Positions 7,002 through 16,807 of a stretch of DNA of 64,000 nt are shown one piece after another. The notes below the pieces were generated by a model. That model worked only from the letters and a program-made list of their open reading frames with translations. It searched no databases and was not told where the DNA came from. The translations under genes were made by a program, and so were the position numbers. Source of the stretch: an uncultured Eubacterium sp. (GTDB taxonomy: Bacteria; Bacillota; Clostridia; Lachnospirales; Lachnospiraceae); assembly GCA_910584795.1 (NCBI GenBank), contig CAJUBZ010000003.1, positions 132,330 to 196,329 of the forward strand, given 5' to 3'. Positions within the stretch are counted from its first letter, which is position 1, and every line of letters starts with the position of its first letter.

Positions 7002-8676
7002 AAACGCCAATATGGTAGATGTTGAAAAAAATGAAATAAGAAAGACTGATATTGTTATAGAAGATGGGATTTTTGTACAGATTGCCAATGACATAGAAAG
7101 AGAATTCGGTAAGCATGAAGTGATTGATGCAGAGGGCTTATATGCATTACCGGGACTGATAGATGCACATTCTCATGTAGAATTAAGTTTATTGTCATCG
7201 ATTCCATTGGCAGAGGCGATTATGGAAAAAGGTACTGTTGCAGCAGTGCTTGACCCACATGATGTTGTGAATGTATTAGGGGCAAAAGGCGCAAAGTATC
7301 TGATGGATGAAATGGAAACGACACAGTTTACACCTGTTTGGATGGCATCACCATGCGTTCCTTCAGCGCCGGAATATGAAGACTGTTTTGGTCAGATAAT
7401 GTTAAAAGATGTAAAGACGATGATTGAAGATTATGGTATGTATGGCATTGCGGAAACAATGGACTATAATCGTGTTATTACAGAGGAGAAAACACTCAAA
7501 GAAATTTTGGAATATGCCAAAAGTAAGCATTTAATGATAGATGGACATGCACCATGCGTTGTTGGGGATGATTTGAATAAATATATTGGCAGTGGTGTAT
7601 CTTCAGATCATGAAAGTGTATCCGTGGAAGAAATGGTAGAAAAATTTCAGAAAGGAATGACAGTTATTATTAGAAGAGGTTCCCTAAAAGAACCGGCGAG
7701 CGCCAAAGAATTTTTAGATCAAGTTGGAGAATCTGAAAGAATTTTATTGTCTACAGACGGATGCATTACTGTTCAGGATATCTTGAACTATGGACATATG
7801 AATTATGCATTGTCACAAATCGTGAAAGAAGGAGTTGAACCTGTTCTTGCGGTAAAAATGGCAACACTTTATCCGGCAAAAAGATATGGATTGAAAAATT
7901 TAGGTTCTATTCAAAAAGGAAAAACAGCCAGCCTTGTTTTGGTAAAAGATTTAGAAGATTTTCATGTAGAAAAGGTATTTGTGAAAGGTGAAATTGTAAA
8001 AAGAACAGACACAAAATATTCTTTTGATAATGAAGTTTTAAATTCTATTCTTCATGATAAAATGACAGATAAGGAGTTGATGATAGAGATACCAAAAGAC
8101 TGTACACAAGTAAAAGCCAATATTGTGACAATCATAGATGGTACTTTGGAGACGAAGAAGACAAGCAGGATTTTAACTGTGGAAAATGAAAAGTTAAATT
8201 TACCAAAAGATGTAATGTATTGTTCTGTTACAAATAGATATGACAAGAATGGTTCTACTGCTGTAGGGCTGGTAGATGGTGTAGGAGAGTTTGAGGGAGC
8301 GATAGCCGGTTCAATCGGTCAGGATACTCAGAATTTAATTGCAATAGGAAGTAATTTGAATGATATGAAAACAGCTTTAAATAAAGTTATCAAGGAACAG
8401 GGTGGAGTTGCGTTAGCAGCACATGGAGAAATCATTGATTTTTTGGAACTCCCGGTTATGGGAATAATGAGTCAGAAACCTATTGAAGAATTTACAACAG
8501 AACTTGAATATTTATATAGGGAAATAAGGGAGAAGGGAATGACCCTTATGAATCCGCTGCTTACATTAAGCCTACAGATATCTTTGGCGGTTATTCCGGA
8601 AATGGCAATTACCAACAGAGGAGTGCTGGATGTCAATGAAAATCAGTTTATTTCCGTTATTGAACGGATAATATAA
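6985..8676 (+). CDS. ade: Adenine deaminase
   Basis: 563 residues from the ATG at 6985 with GGAG six bases upstream. An amidohydrolase-superfamily enzyme converting adenine to hypoxanthine and ammonia. Visible: the N-terminal metal site in GLIDAHSHVELS, DPHDVVNVLG, the MIDGHAPCV histidine, STDGC, and the C-terminal adenine-deaminase domain (VGLVDGVGEFEGAIAGS). Length fits the bacterial Ade family. It feeds hypoxanthine from adenine imported by the downstream NCS2 permease. The overlap with the upstream gene indicates translational coupling. Confidence 0.93.
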   Translation: MKYLIKNANMVDVEKNEIRKTDIVIEDGIFVQIANDIEREFGKHEVIDAEGLYALPGLIDAHSHVELSLLSSIPLAEAIMEKGTVAAVLDPHDVVNVLGAKGAKYLMDEMETTQFTPVWMASPCVPSAPEYEDCFGQIMLKDVKTMIEDYGMYGIAETMDYNRVITEEKTLKEILEYAKSKHLMIDGHAPCVVGDDLNKYIGSGVSSDHESVSVEEMVEKFQKGMTVIIRRGSLKEPASAKEFLDQVGESERILLSTDGCITVQDILNYGHMNYALSQIVKEGVEPVLAVKMATLYPAKRYGLKNLGSIQKGKTASLVLVKDLEDFHVEKVFVKGEIVKRTDTKYSFDNEVLNSILHDKMTDKELMIEIPKDCTQVKANIVTIIDGTLETKKTSRILTVENEKLNLPKDVMYCSVTNRYDKNGSTAVGLVDGVGEFEGAIAGSIGQDTQNLIAIGSNLNDMKTALNKVIKEQGGVALAAHGEIIDFLELPVMGIMSQKPIEEFTTELEYLYREIREKGMTLMNPLLTLSLQISLAVIPEMAITNRGVLDVNENQFISVIERII

Positions 8677-8698
8677 ATGAAAAAGGAAGGATAAAAAA

Positions 8699-10081
8699 AT
8701 GGAAAAGTTTTTTAAGTTGAAGGAAAACGGAACTTCTGTCAAAATTGAAATTTTGGCAGGTATCACCACATTTGTAACAATGGCATATATCATTATGGTA
8801 AATCCGGCGATATTGTCAACACCGTTTGAAGGGACAGATATGCATGAACCAATTTTTAATGGTGTATTTTTTGCTACATGTATTGCTGCATTTATCGGAA
8901 CATTGTTGATGGGTGTATTGGCAAAATTACCATTTGCACAGGCACCGGGTATGGGAATGAATGCATTCTTTACATATTCAGTTATGCTGGGAATGGGATA
9001 TTCTTATCAGGCAGCTTTAGCGATGGTTCTGATTTCAGGGGCATTATTTGTAATTATTACTCTTTGTTCATTCCGAGAACAGGTAGTAATGGCTATACCA
9101 AAGAATATTAAAGTGGCAATATCTGTTGGCATTGGGTTATTCTTGGCATTTATAGGATTTCAGGATGCAGGTATCGTTGTATTAAATCAGGACACCATGG
9201 TATCCATGGTTGATTTCTCTACTTTTGCAGAGAATCCGACAGCATGCTGGGGAGCAGTACTTGCATTTCTGGGAATTGTACTGACTACAGTCCTATATAA
9301 GAAAAATATTACCGGTTCGATATTGATTAGTATTATTGTTATAACAATTCTTGGAATATTTACCGGAAATACTGTATTTGAAGGATTTTCCATAGACTTT
9401 GGAAATCAGTTTAAAGATTTTACAGATGTATCGTTGTTCGCATGTTTTGATGGGTTTAAAGAATTGTTTCAGGGAAGTTCTTTAGGAAAGGCGATATTAA
9501 CATTAATAATGTTAATTATTACATTTTCCATGGTAGATATGTTCGACACACTTGGAACATTGATTGGTACAGCAAAGGCTGCTAATATGTTAGATGAGGA
9601 TGGAAATATTCCAAACGGAAAGAAAAGCCTGTTATGTGATGCATTGGCAACAGTTGGAGGAGCAATCTGTGGTACATCTACAGTAACAACATACGGAGAA
9701 TGTATATCAGGAATTTCTGTAGGAGGAAAGACGGGTCTGACATCAGTTGTGACAGCAATTCTATTTTTAGTTTCTATAATATTTGCACCTTTTGTAGGAA
9801 TTATTCCGGCCTGTGCTACAGCACCGGCATTGATATTCATTGGTGGTTTATTATTAAGTGCCATTAAGGAAATGGAATTTGATGATGTGACAGATGCAAT
9901 CCCGGCATATTTAGCAATGTTTACTATGCCGCTTACATATTCTATTGCAAATGGAATTGCAATAGGACTGATATCATATACTTTAATTAAGATATTTACA
10001 GGAAAGATAAAAGAAGTACATATACTAACAATCATTTTATCTGCATTGTTTGTTTTAAGATATTTTATGATATCTTTGTAA
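8699..10081 (+). CDS. NCS2-family purine permease (AzgA-like)
   Basis: 460 residues and about 12-14 membrane segments. The family signature is clear: FVTMAYIIMVNPAILS near the N-terminus, AQAPGMGMNAFFTYSVMLG, DMFDTLGTLIGTAK and CGTSTVTTYGECISGISVGG. This subfamily (AzgA / PbuG / PbuO) takes up hypoxanthine, guanine or adenine with protons. It lies 22 bp after adenine deaminase, so adenine uptake is the most likely role. A strong terminator follows. Confidence 0.92.
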   Translation: MEKFFKLKENGTSVKIEILAGITTFVTMAYIIMVNPAILSTPFEGTDMHEPIFNGVFFATCIAAFIGTLLMGVLAKLPFAQAPGMGMNAFFTYSVMLGMGYSYQAALAMVLISGALFVIITLCSFREQVVMAIPKNIKVAISVGIGLFLAFIGFQDAGIVVLNQDTMVSMVDFSTFAENPTACWGAVLAFLGIVLTTVLYKKNITGSILISIIVITILGIFTGNTVFEGFSIDFGNQFKDFTDVSLFACFDGFKELFQGSSLGKAILTLIMLIITFSMVDMFDTLGTLIGTAKAANMLDEDGNIPNGKKSLLCDALATVGGAICGTSTVTTYGECISGISVGGKTGLTSVVTAILFLVSIIFAPFVGIIPACATAPALIFIGGLLLSAIKEMEFDDVTDAIPAYLAMFTMPLTYSIANGIAIGLISYTLIKIFTGKIKEVHILTIILSALFVLRYFMISL

Positions 10082-10102
10082 GGTAATCATATAATAAAAG
10101 AG

Positions 10103-10142
10103 AAAAAAGCTGTACATGAATATTATAGTACAGCTTTTTTCT
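10103..10142 (+). terminator. Terminator of the purine salvage operon
   Basis: AAAAAAGCTGTAC and GTACAGCTTTTTT form a 13-bp stem with a 12-nt loop and U-tract. Confidence 0.85.
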
Positions 10143-10254
10143 TTACTATTTTATCAGATTGAAAAAGATATCCTTTTACTGAAAATGAAAATATGCTATT
10201 ATATCAAAAGGAATTATTACGAATTTACTTAAAAAAATTAGGAGGACATACTTT

Positions 10255-11640
10255 ATGGCAGATATGAGGATTCCATATAAAATATACTTAGAAGAAAGCG
10301 AATTGCCAAAGCAGTGGTACAATGTACGTGCTGATATGAAAAATAAGCCGGCACCGTTATTGAATCCGGCTACATTACAACCAATGGGATATGAAGATTT
10401 AAGACCCGTATTCTGTGATGAATTAATAAAACAGGAGTTAGATGATACAACAGCGTATTTTGATATACCTGAGGAGATTCAGGACTTTTATAAAATGTAC
10501 AGACCGGCACCATTGGTGAGAGCATATTTTCTTGAAAAAGAATTAGATACACCGGCAAAGATTTATTACAAGTTCGAAGGTAATAATACATCAGGAAGTC
10601 ATAAACTTAATTCGGCGATTGCTCAGGCATATTATGCAAAACAGCAGGGACTGAAAGGGGTAACTACAGAGACAGGAGCAGGCCAGTGGGGAACTGCTTT
10701 ATCGATGGCTTGTTCTTACTTTGATTTAGACTGTCAGGTATATATGGTAAAGGTATCTTATGAGCAGAAACCATTTCGCCGTGAGGTTATGAGAACATAT
10801 GGTGCGGCAGTAACACCTTCTCCATCAGATAAGACAGCAGTAGGAAGAAAGATTTTAGAGGAGTTTCCTGGAACCAGTGGAAGTTTAGGCTGTGCAATTT
10901 CAGAGGCGGTTGAGGCTGCCACAACACAGGAAGGATACCGTTATGTGTTAGGTTCTGTATTATCACAGGTACTTCTTCACCAGACAGTTATTGGTTTAGA
11001 GACAAAGGCAGCCCTTGATAAATATAATATTACTCCGGATATTATTATTGGCTGTGCAGGTGGCGGCTCAAATCTTGGGGGACTTATTTCACCATTTATG
11101 GGAGAAAAATTAAGAGGCGAGAAAGATTATAGAATTATTGCGGTAGAGCCGGCATCCTGTCCGAGTCTTACCCGCGGTAAATATGTATATGATTTCTGTG
11201 ATACAGGTAATGTCTGTCCAATGGCAAAGATGTATACTTTAGGAAACGGATTTATTCCATCAGCAAATCATGCAGGCGGTTTAAGATATCATGGAATGAG
11301 TTCTATCTTGTCACAGTTATATGATGATGGTCTTATGGAAGCTATCTCTGTAGAGCAGACAGAAGTGTTTGAGGCGGCTACAAAGTTTGCAAGGGTTGAG
11401 GGAATTCTTCCTGCACCGGAGAGCAGTCATGCGATTAAGGCAGCCATGGATGAAGCACTTAAATGCAAGGAAACCGGTGAAGAAAAGACGATTGTATTTG
11501 GACTTACAGGAACAGGATATTTTGATATGGTTGCGTATGGCAAATATAATGATGGAGCCATGAGTGACTATATTCCTACAGATGAGGATTTGGCAAAAGG
11601 CTTTGCAACAGTACCAAAGATTCCTGAATTGAATCAATAA
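10255..11640 (+). CDS. TrpB-like PLP enzyme (TrpB2 type)
   Basis: 461 residues with a tryptophan-synthase beta fold. The PLP lysine lies in NTSGSHKLNSAIAQ, the phosphate-binding loop in GCAGGGSNLGG, and there are TETGAGQWG and GLRYHGM motifs. Length and the extended N-terminus (RPAPLVRAYFLEK preceded by about 85 residues) fit TrpB2, the form that works without TrpA, rather than the roughly 400-residue TrpB1. No trpA or other trp gene is nearby. It could make tryptophan from indole and serine. It has its own ribosome binding site (TTAGGAGG) and terminator. Confidence 0.88.
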   Translation: MADMRIPYKIYLEESELPKQWYNVRADMKNKPAPLLNPATLQPMGYEDLRPVFCDELIKQELDDTTAYFDIPEEIQDFYKMYRPAPLVRAYFLEKELDTPAKIYYKFEGNNTSGSHKLNSAIAQAYYAKQQGLKGVTTETGAGQWGTALSMACSYFDLDCQVYMVKVSYEQKPFRREVMRTYGAAVTPSPSDKTAVGRKILEEFPGTSGSLGCAISEAVEAATTQEGYRYVLGSVLSQVLLHQTVIGLETKAALDKYNITPDIIIGCAGGGSNLGGLISPFMGEKLRGEKDYRIIAVEPASCPSLTRGKYVYDFCDTGNVCPMAKMYTLGNGFIPSANHAGGLRYHGMSSILSQLYDDGLMEAISVEQTEVFEAATKFARVEGILPAPESSHAIKAAMDEALKCKETGEEKTIVFGLTGTGYFDMVAYGKYNDGAMSDYIPTDEDLAKGFATVPKIPELNQ

Positions 11641-11654
11641 ATTATATAATACAC

Positions 11655-11684
11655 AAAAAAGGGGCTGTAAAAAGTCCCTTTTTT
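11655..11684 (+). terminator. Terminator after the TrpB2-like gene
   Basis: AAAAAAGGGGCT and AGTCCCTTTTTTG form a short-loop stem with U-tract. Confidence 0.8.
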
Positions 11685-11816
11685 GTTAGTCGAGTTTTTA
11701 ATCTCTTCTTTTTTCTTAAGAAAATCTTAACAATATCTTTTACTAATATTAAGAGCGGTATTGTAGGATAAACAGCATAACTGGTGAATCAGGATAAAAA
11801 ATATGGGGAGGAAATT

Positions 11817-12482
11817 ATGGACGATAGAGCAAAAAACAGAAGAATGAGAAGTAGAAGAAATAGGAGAAAACAACTTATTCGAAGAGTTACAATATTTCTG
11901 ATTGCGGTAACAATTATTGTAGGAGGAGTCATAATAGGTATTGACTGTTTGCAGAGTGAGGGAATTATCGGGGAGCAGTACTCAGTGAAAATTAAAAGAG
12001 AGATACCATTATTATTTCAGCATGATTCCAGGTGGGCAGATAAGAAATATGGGGATAGTGATATCAAAACTGCAGGGTGTGCACCAACATGTATTGCTAT
12101 GGTAGTTAGAGGAATTACAAAAAATAAAGATATTACTCCAAGAGATGTGGCAAAATTTGCCGAAGAAAATGGTTACTATGTAGAAGGAGTGGGGACACAG
12201 TGGGCATTGATGACAGAAGGGTGCAGGGAATATAAAATCAAGGGAAAAGAAATATCTCTTGATAAGTCAATGATATTAAAATATTTAAACAAAGGTCAGC
12301 CGATAATATGTTCCGTGGGACCGGGAGATTTTACGACGGAAGGACATTTTATTTTGTTAGAAGGGATTAAAGATGAAAAAATTATAATCAATGATCCGAA
12401 CAGCTTAAAACGAAGTAATAAATTGTGGAAATATGAAGATATAGAATCTCAGATAAAAAATCTGTGGGTTTTTAAAAGTTGA
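11817..12482 (+). CDS. Membrane-anchored C39-like cysteine peptidase
   Basis: 221 residues from the ATG at 11817, which has GGGGAGG five bases upstream; an upstream GTG in frame lacks this. A very basic cytoplasmic N-terminus (RRMRSRRNRRKQ) is followed by one membrane span (about 25-45) and an extracellular peptidase_C39_2-type domain: catalytic Cys in TAGCAPTCIAM, His in EGHFILLEG and Asp/Asn in INDPNS. This family includes surface peptidases and domains that process or bind peptides. It is followed after 70 bp by the large subtilase, so the two may act on the same surface substrates. Confidence 0.8.
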   Translation: MDDRAKNRRMRSRRNRRKQLIRRVTIFLIAVTIIVGGVIIGIDCLQSEGIIGEQYSVKIKREIPLLFQHDSRWADKKYGDSDIKTAGCAPTCIAMVVRGITKNKDITPRDVAKFAEENGYYVEGVGTQWALMTEGCREYKIKGKEISLDKSMILKYLNKGQPIICSVGPGDFTTEGHFILLEGIKDEKIIINDPNSLKRSNKLWKYEDIESQIKNLWVFKS

Positions 12483-12553
12483 TGAAAAAGTGATAGCGCA
12501 AATATTACAAAAATGATATGATTAAAAGATAATAAGGTTAGGAGACAGAAAGT

Positions 12554-15500
12554 ATGAGAAGAAAAACATTAACAAAAATGTTATCAGTAATTCTTGCGTT
12601 ATCTATGACATGCACAATAAATCCTGTTATGGCAAGTGAAAGGCTGACAGTAGAAGAAAAGCAGGAGATAAACAAGAGTAAGAATTATGCAGAAGGACAG
12701 GCTGTCATTATGTATGACAGTACAGGTACATCTACGAAAAGCAGAATGAGTACTTCATGGGGAAGTGGTATAGAAATTGTAGATACGTACATATTTGAAC
12801 AAAATGAAGCAAAGACAAAGACAAGAAGTGTTTCGGAAACAAATGATTTGTCGGTGTCTTTAGTAAAATCGGACAAATATTCTACAGAAGAATTAATTAC
12901 AATTCTCAAAAAGAATAAAAATATAAAGTATGCAGAGCCTAACTATAAAATTAAAAAACTGAATTATAATGATACATACTATAAATATCAGTGGGCATTG
13001 AATAATGAAGGACAAAATGCAGGTATAGAGGGTTTAGATATTAATGCAGATATAGAATTTCTGGGAGATAAAGACAGTAAGGAAAGAGTTATCGCATTAG
13101 TTGATACAGGAATTGATTATACACATGAGGATTTGAAAGACGTCATCTGGAATAATCCATATAACAATAAAAAATTATATGGAGAGCATGGATATGACTT
13201 TATTAACAGTGATGCAGACCCAATGGATGACAATGGACACGGAAGTCATTGTTCCGGCATAATGGCTGGTAAATCAGACAACGGAACAGGTATTGCTGGA
13301 ATAGCGAAAAGCTCCAATGTTAAAATTATGGGGCTGAAAATTCTGGATGAGGAAGGTTACGGATATGGAATGGAATCCGTTGGAGCCTATAATTATATAT
13401 ATAAGGCACAGCAGTTAGGTGTTAATGTTGTAGCGGTTAATAATTCCTGGGGAGGAGCAAGTGAAGAAGAGTCAGAAATTCTGAAAACGTTAATAAATAT
13501 GGTAGGAGAAAAAGGAGCGATTACTGTTTGTGCAGCAGGAAATGAAGGAATGGACAATGATGTGTATGAATCTATTCCTGCAAACATTGATAGTGATTTT
13601 GTGGTTTCTGTCGCTGCATCAAATGAAAAAGATCAACTGGCAGGTTTTTCGAACTATGGGAAGAAAAGTGTAGATATCGCGGCACCTGGAACAGACATTT
13701 TATCTGCTGTTTCATATAACTGCTTTAATCCGTCTATATATGATAATGTGTCAGAACTTTGTGCCTCTTATTGTGATTTTGATACAGCAAATCTAGTGAA
13801 TACAATAAGCAAAGAAGGTTATACAGATAATATTACAGGATTTGATGACGTTGCATATGGTACAGATTCTGATGGCGAAGGAAGCGTTACAGTTACAACT
13901 ACAAATACAAAGTATTTTGGTGAAAAAAGTGACACAAATAAGTCATTGGAGTGGTCTATAAAAAATGCAGAAAAGGGAAGCTACCATTATTTTTACCTTC
14001 CATATGAAATAAAGCAGTCTGCTACAGAAACTTTTGCTGCTATGGCCTTGAGGTTAAATGGACCATCAGGTCAGATAATTGATATTGAAGAAAATAAAGA
14101 TATAAAAGACTCGTTTGGAATATCTTCATTTTATATTGCAGATTATAAACTCAATGAAAGTGGAGAGTTTAATGTAGAGGATATAGAAGCAGATTCAATT
14201 GTGGATACGTATATTGAACAGGAAAATTATTGGACGAATCTTTTTTTTCCGGTTTCTGAAAAAACAAAAAAGGATGAAAATCACGTACTTGTATTTGCAA
14301 TAGCAGTGGAATCAGAGGGAGACTTTACAGTTAATATTGATAATTTTGGAGTCAGTAAAGAAAATGTTTCCTCAGAGAAGTTTGGAAAATATGATTTTTA
14401 TAATGGAACCTCTATGGCGGCTCCATATGTTACAGGAGCGATAGCAGCAGTAGCGAATGCATATCCAAAAGAAAGTGCATTGCAGGTTAAAGCGAGAGTA
14501 TTGGGCAGTGTTAGAAGAAGTGGGAATTTGAAAGATAAGGTATCTTCTGGAGGAACACTTGATTTGTCGAAGGTAGATACTCCAAGTATGCTGGTGGAAA
14601 AAGTAAACTATAACAGCAAAAATCAGATTGAAATAAAAGGTTATTACATGAATGGTGTGGAGGTTTATGTTAATGGCCGTAAGGTGAATGTAATTTCAAA
14701 TGATGGAAAAATTATACTTATTGATGGAAGAGAGTTTGCAAATAAGCAGATTTGTATGAGATTGACAGCAGGTGAAGTTACGTATGAAGATTATTATTTC
14801 TTTGCAAAAGGAAAAGCGTTTAACAAAGGTTCAAATATTGAAGCAATTATTCAGGGCGGTCAGCTTTTATCGAGTGGAGATTCTTTGGTCTATGTAAATT
14901 TAAATGGAGAAGTCTCTTATGGATTGACATATAAAGATGAAGAGACAAATAAAGAAAGTGTGATGTGGACAGAAGGCATAAGCGGATTCGAAGCTGAAAT
15001 GTTTGGAAAAGAATATGAACAGTCAGTAGATTACTTTATTTCGAATGATACAGATTATATTTATGCAAATAGAAAAATCTATGGAGTATTATCGATAGAT
15101 GTAGGTTTTTCTTCCGAAAAAATTCTCGCAGTTTATGAAGAAGAAAAGGGATGGAAGAAATTAGCGGATATTCCAAATAACATGTATCAATTGGATGGCA
15201 GCACATTGGCTGCTTACAATGGAGAATTGTATCTGATAGGTGGAGTTGACGTAAAAGGAACTTTGAGCAGCAAGGTAATGAAGTATTCAACATCAGCAAA
15301 GAAATGGACAAATGGAGTAAATCTTCCTGAGAACAGAGCTTTTTCAAGAGCAATGCAGGTAGGAAAGAAATTAATTGTTACATTGGGAAGCAATGGAACG
15401 AAAGAAATTCCAAAGAATTTAATTTATGACGGACAGAAATGGTCTGTTTCAAAGGTCAAGCTACAAAAGTCTATTGATACATATACAGAGTTTTTTGGAG

Positions 15501-16414
15501 AGAAAGAGATTTCAATAACAACAGCTGAGATAGGGCTTGTAAAAGATGGTATTATTTATACGAATTTGAGAGTAGACGGTCTGGGAGATACATTTTCATA
15601 TAATGTAATGAAGGACAATTTCACATCATCGGCTTATTCATTAAATGCCAGTGAACTGAAATATGACAGGTTATTTGCAACTACCATTTACGATAAACTT
15701 TTCGTTTTATATGGTGATGAATATGATGAGGACGAAGAAGATGAATGGTTCTGGAAAAATAAATTATCAGATATTGGAGGTTTAATTGAGGATGAGTTTG
15801 AAGGTGCTGTCAGTTCATTATATATTCCAGTGACAAATGGATATATTAATGTTGAAGACAAAAGTGAGATGGGTGGATATGTAGAAGGAGCAGGGGCTTA
15901 TCTGCCGGGTGATACAATTATTTTAAAAGCTATGGTGGAAGATGAAGAACTTAAGATTAAGAAATTTCTGGTAAATGGAAAAAATATTGTAAAAGGTAAA
16001 AATGGATACGTATATACTGCGAATGCGTCTAATTGTCCTAACAAAATAACAGCACAGGTTGTAACATTTTATGGTGAAGATTTCAGCCTTCCAAAGATTG
16101 GTAGATCAAAGATATCTAAAGCAGTGAGGACAAAGGACAAAAAGAAGATAAAAATTGTTCTGAAAAAGATAAAGGGGGCAGCAGGATATCAGATTAAGTA
16201 CGCTACTTCAAAAAAATTTGGTAAAAAAGTTACAAAGACGATAAACAGCAAAAAGGTTAAAGTAACTTTAAAGAAACTGAAAACTAAAAAGAAATACTAT
16301 ATCAAGGCAAGGGCATACTCCAGATTTTATGGAAAGAAGGTATATGGAAAGTGGTCTAAAGTCAGAGTAGTAAAAGTGAAGAAAAAGAAAGCAAAAAAGA
16401 GCAAAAAGAAATAG
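12554..16414 (+). CDS. Large secreted subtilisin-like protease with Kelch-like and basic Fn3-like domains
   Basis: 1286 residues. Signal peptide 1-27 (cleavage after NPVMA), then an inhibitor-I9-like prodomain with the KYAEPNYKIK end. The S8 catalytic domain has Asp about 184 (LVDTGIDYTHED), His about 229 (HGSHCSGIMAG), the oxyanion Asn in NNSWGG/AAGNEG, and Ser about 620 (NGTSMAAPYVTGA). His-to-Ser spacing of 390 is about 200 more than usual, so there is an inserted domain (about 390-610). Kelch-like beta repeats follow (about 855-960, WKKLADIPNN, LYLIGGV). The end is an Fn3-like module (AAGYQIKYATSKKF) and a KKKKAKKSKKK tail resembling that of the GH25 lysozyme in this window. No LPXTG signal; attachment by the basic tail is inference. 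Confidence 0.9.
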   Translation: MRRKTLTKMLSVILALSMTCTINPVMASERLTVEEKQEINKSKNYAEGQAVIMYDSTGTSTKSRMSTSWGSGIEIVDTYIFEQNEAKTKTRSVSETNDLSVSLVKSDKYSTEELITILKKNKNIKYAEPNYKIKKLNYNDTYYKYQWALNNEGQNAGIEGLDINADIEFLGDKDSKERVIALVDTGIDYTHEDLKDVIWNNPYNNKKLYGEHGYDFINSDADPMDDNGHGSHCSGIMAGKSDNGTGIAGIAKSSNVKIMGLKILDEEGYGYGMESVGAYNYIYKAQQLGVNVVAVNNSWGGASEEESEILKTLINMVGEKGAITVCAAGNEGMDNDVYESIPANIDSDFVVSVAASNEKDQLAGFSNYGKKSVDIAAPGTDILSAVSYNCFNPSIYDNVSELCASYCDFDTANLVNTISKEGYTDNITGFDDVAYGTDSDGEGSVTVTTTNTKYFGEKSDTNKSLEWSIKNAEKGSYHYFYLPYEIKQSATETFAAMALRLNGPSGQIIDIEENKDIKDSFGISSFYIADYKLNESGEFNVEDIEADSIVDTYIEQENYWTNLFFPVSEKTKKDENHVLVFAIAVESEGDFTVNIDNFGVSKENVSSEKFGKYDFYNGTSMAAPYVTGAIAAVANAYPKESALQVKARVLGSVRRSGNLKDKVSSGGTLDLSKVDTPSMLVEKVNYNSKNQIEIKGYYMNGVEVYVNGRKVNVISNDGKIILIDGREFANKQICMRLTAGEVTYEDYYFFAKGKAFNKGSNIEAIIQGGQLLSSGDSLVYVNLNGEVSYGLTYKDEETNKESVMWTEGISGFEAEMFGKEYEQSVDYFISNDTDYIYANRKIYGVLSIDVGFSSEKILAVYEEEKGWKKLADIPNNMYQLDGSTLAAYNGELYLIGGVDVKGTLSSKVMKYSTSAKKWTNGVNLPENRAFSRAMQVGKKLIVTLGSNGTKEIPKNLIYDGQKWSVSKVKLQKSIDTYTEFFGEKEISITTAEIGLVKDGIIYTNLRVDGLGDTFSYNVMKDNFTSSAYSLNASELKYDRLFATTIYDKLFVLYGDEYDEDEEDEWFWKNKLSDIGGLIEDEFEGAVSSLYIPVTNGYINVEDKSEMGGYVEGAGAYLPGDTIILKAMVEDEELKIKKFLVNGKNIVKGKNGYVYTANASNCPNKITAQVVTFYGEDFSLPKIGRSKISKAVRTKDKKKIKIVLKKIKGAAGYQIKYATSKKFGKKVTKTINSKKVKVTLKKLKTKKKYYIKARAYSRFYGKKVYGKWSKVRVVKVKKKKAKKSKKK

Positions 16415-16448
16415 TGGGGAATTAAAATGAACAGGGAGGAGTTATGTT

Positions 16449-16703
16449 ATGGTAAAGACAATTATAAAAATAGAGGGAATGGCATGTGGAATGTGTGAGT
16501 CTCATATGAATGATGCTATCAGAAATGTTTTTCAGGTAAAAAAAGTCACCAGTTCCCATAAAGATAAGGAGTCGGTAGTAATCAGTGAAGAGGTATTAGA
16601 TGAAGCTGAAGTAAAAAAGGTAGTTGAAGATACCGGTTATACCTTTGTCTCTCTATCAAGTGAACCGTATGAAAAGAAAGGTTTATTTTCTTTTAGAAAA
16701 TAA
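16449..16703 (+). CDS. Heavy-metal-associated (HMA) domain protein
   Basis: 84 residues, one ferredoxin-like HMA domain with the metal-binding GMACGMCESH motif (CxxC) at residues 10-19. Similar to copper chaperones (CopZ), but the extra 15 residues at the C-terminus (YEKKGLFSFRK) are not typical. It stands alone, with no copper ATPase beside it, and is followed by a terminator. Metal specificity is unknown. Confidence 0.85.
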   Translation: MVKTIIKIEGMACGMCESHMNDAIRNVFQVKKVTSSHKDKESVVISEEVLDEAEVKKVVEDTGYTFVSLSSEPYEKKGLFSFRK

Positions 16704-16716
16704 TTATTACTAATTA

Positions 16717-16756
16717 AAAGGTCTGTACAAAATTATTTTTGTACAGACTTTTTTTA
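16717..16756 (+). terminator. Terminator after the HMA gene
   Basis: AAGTCTGTAC-type stem: AAAGGTCTGTACAAAA and TTTTGTACAGACTTTTTTT surround a short ATTAT-type loop. It may also serve the convergent permease gene. Confidence 0.8.
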
Positions 16757-16807
16757 GAGAAAAATTTATGAATGAATATTATTATGATAACCAAAGAGGG
16801 ATGTTTT

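Noticed and set aside
9469..10035. 188-codon minus-strand ORF inside the purine permease gene
   Set aside because: It is antisense to a clear NCS2 permease with full family motifs; codon pattern of the real frame explains the opening.
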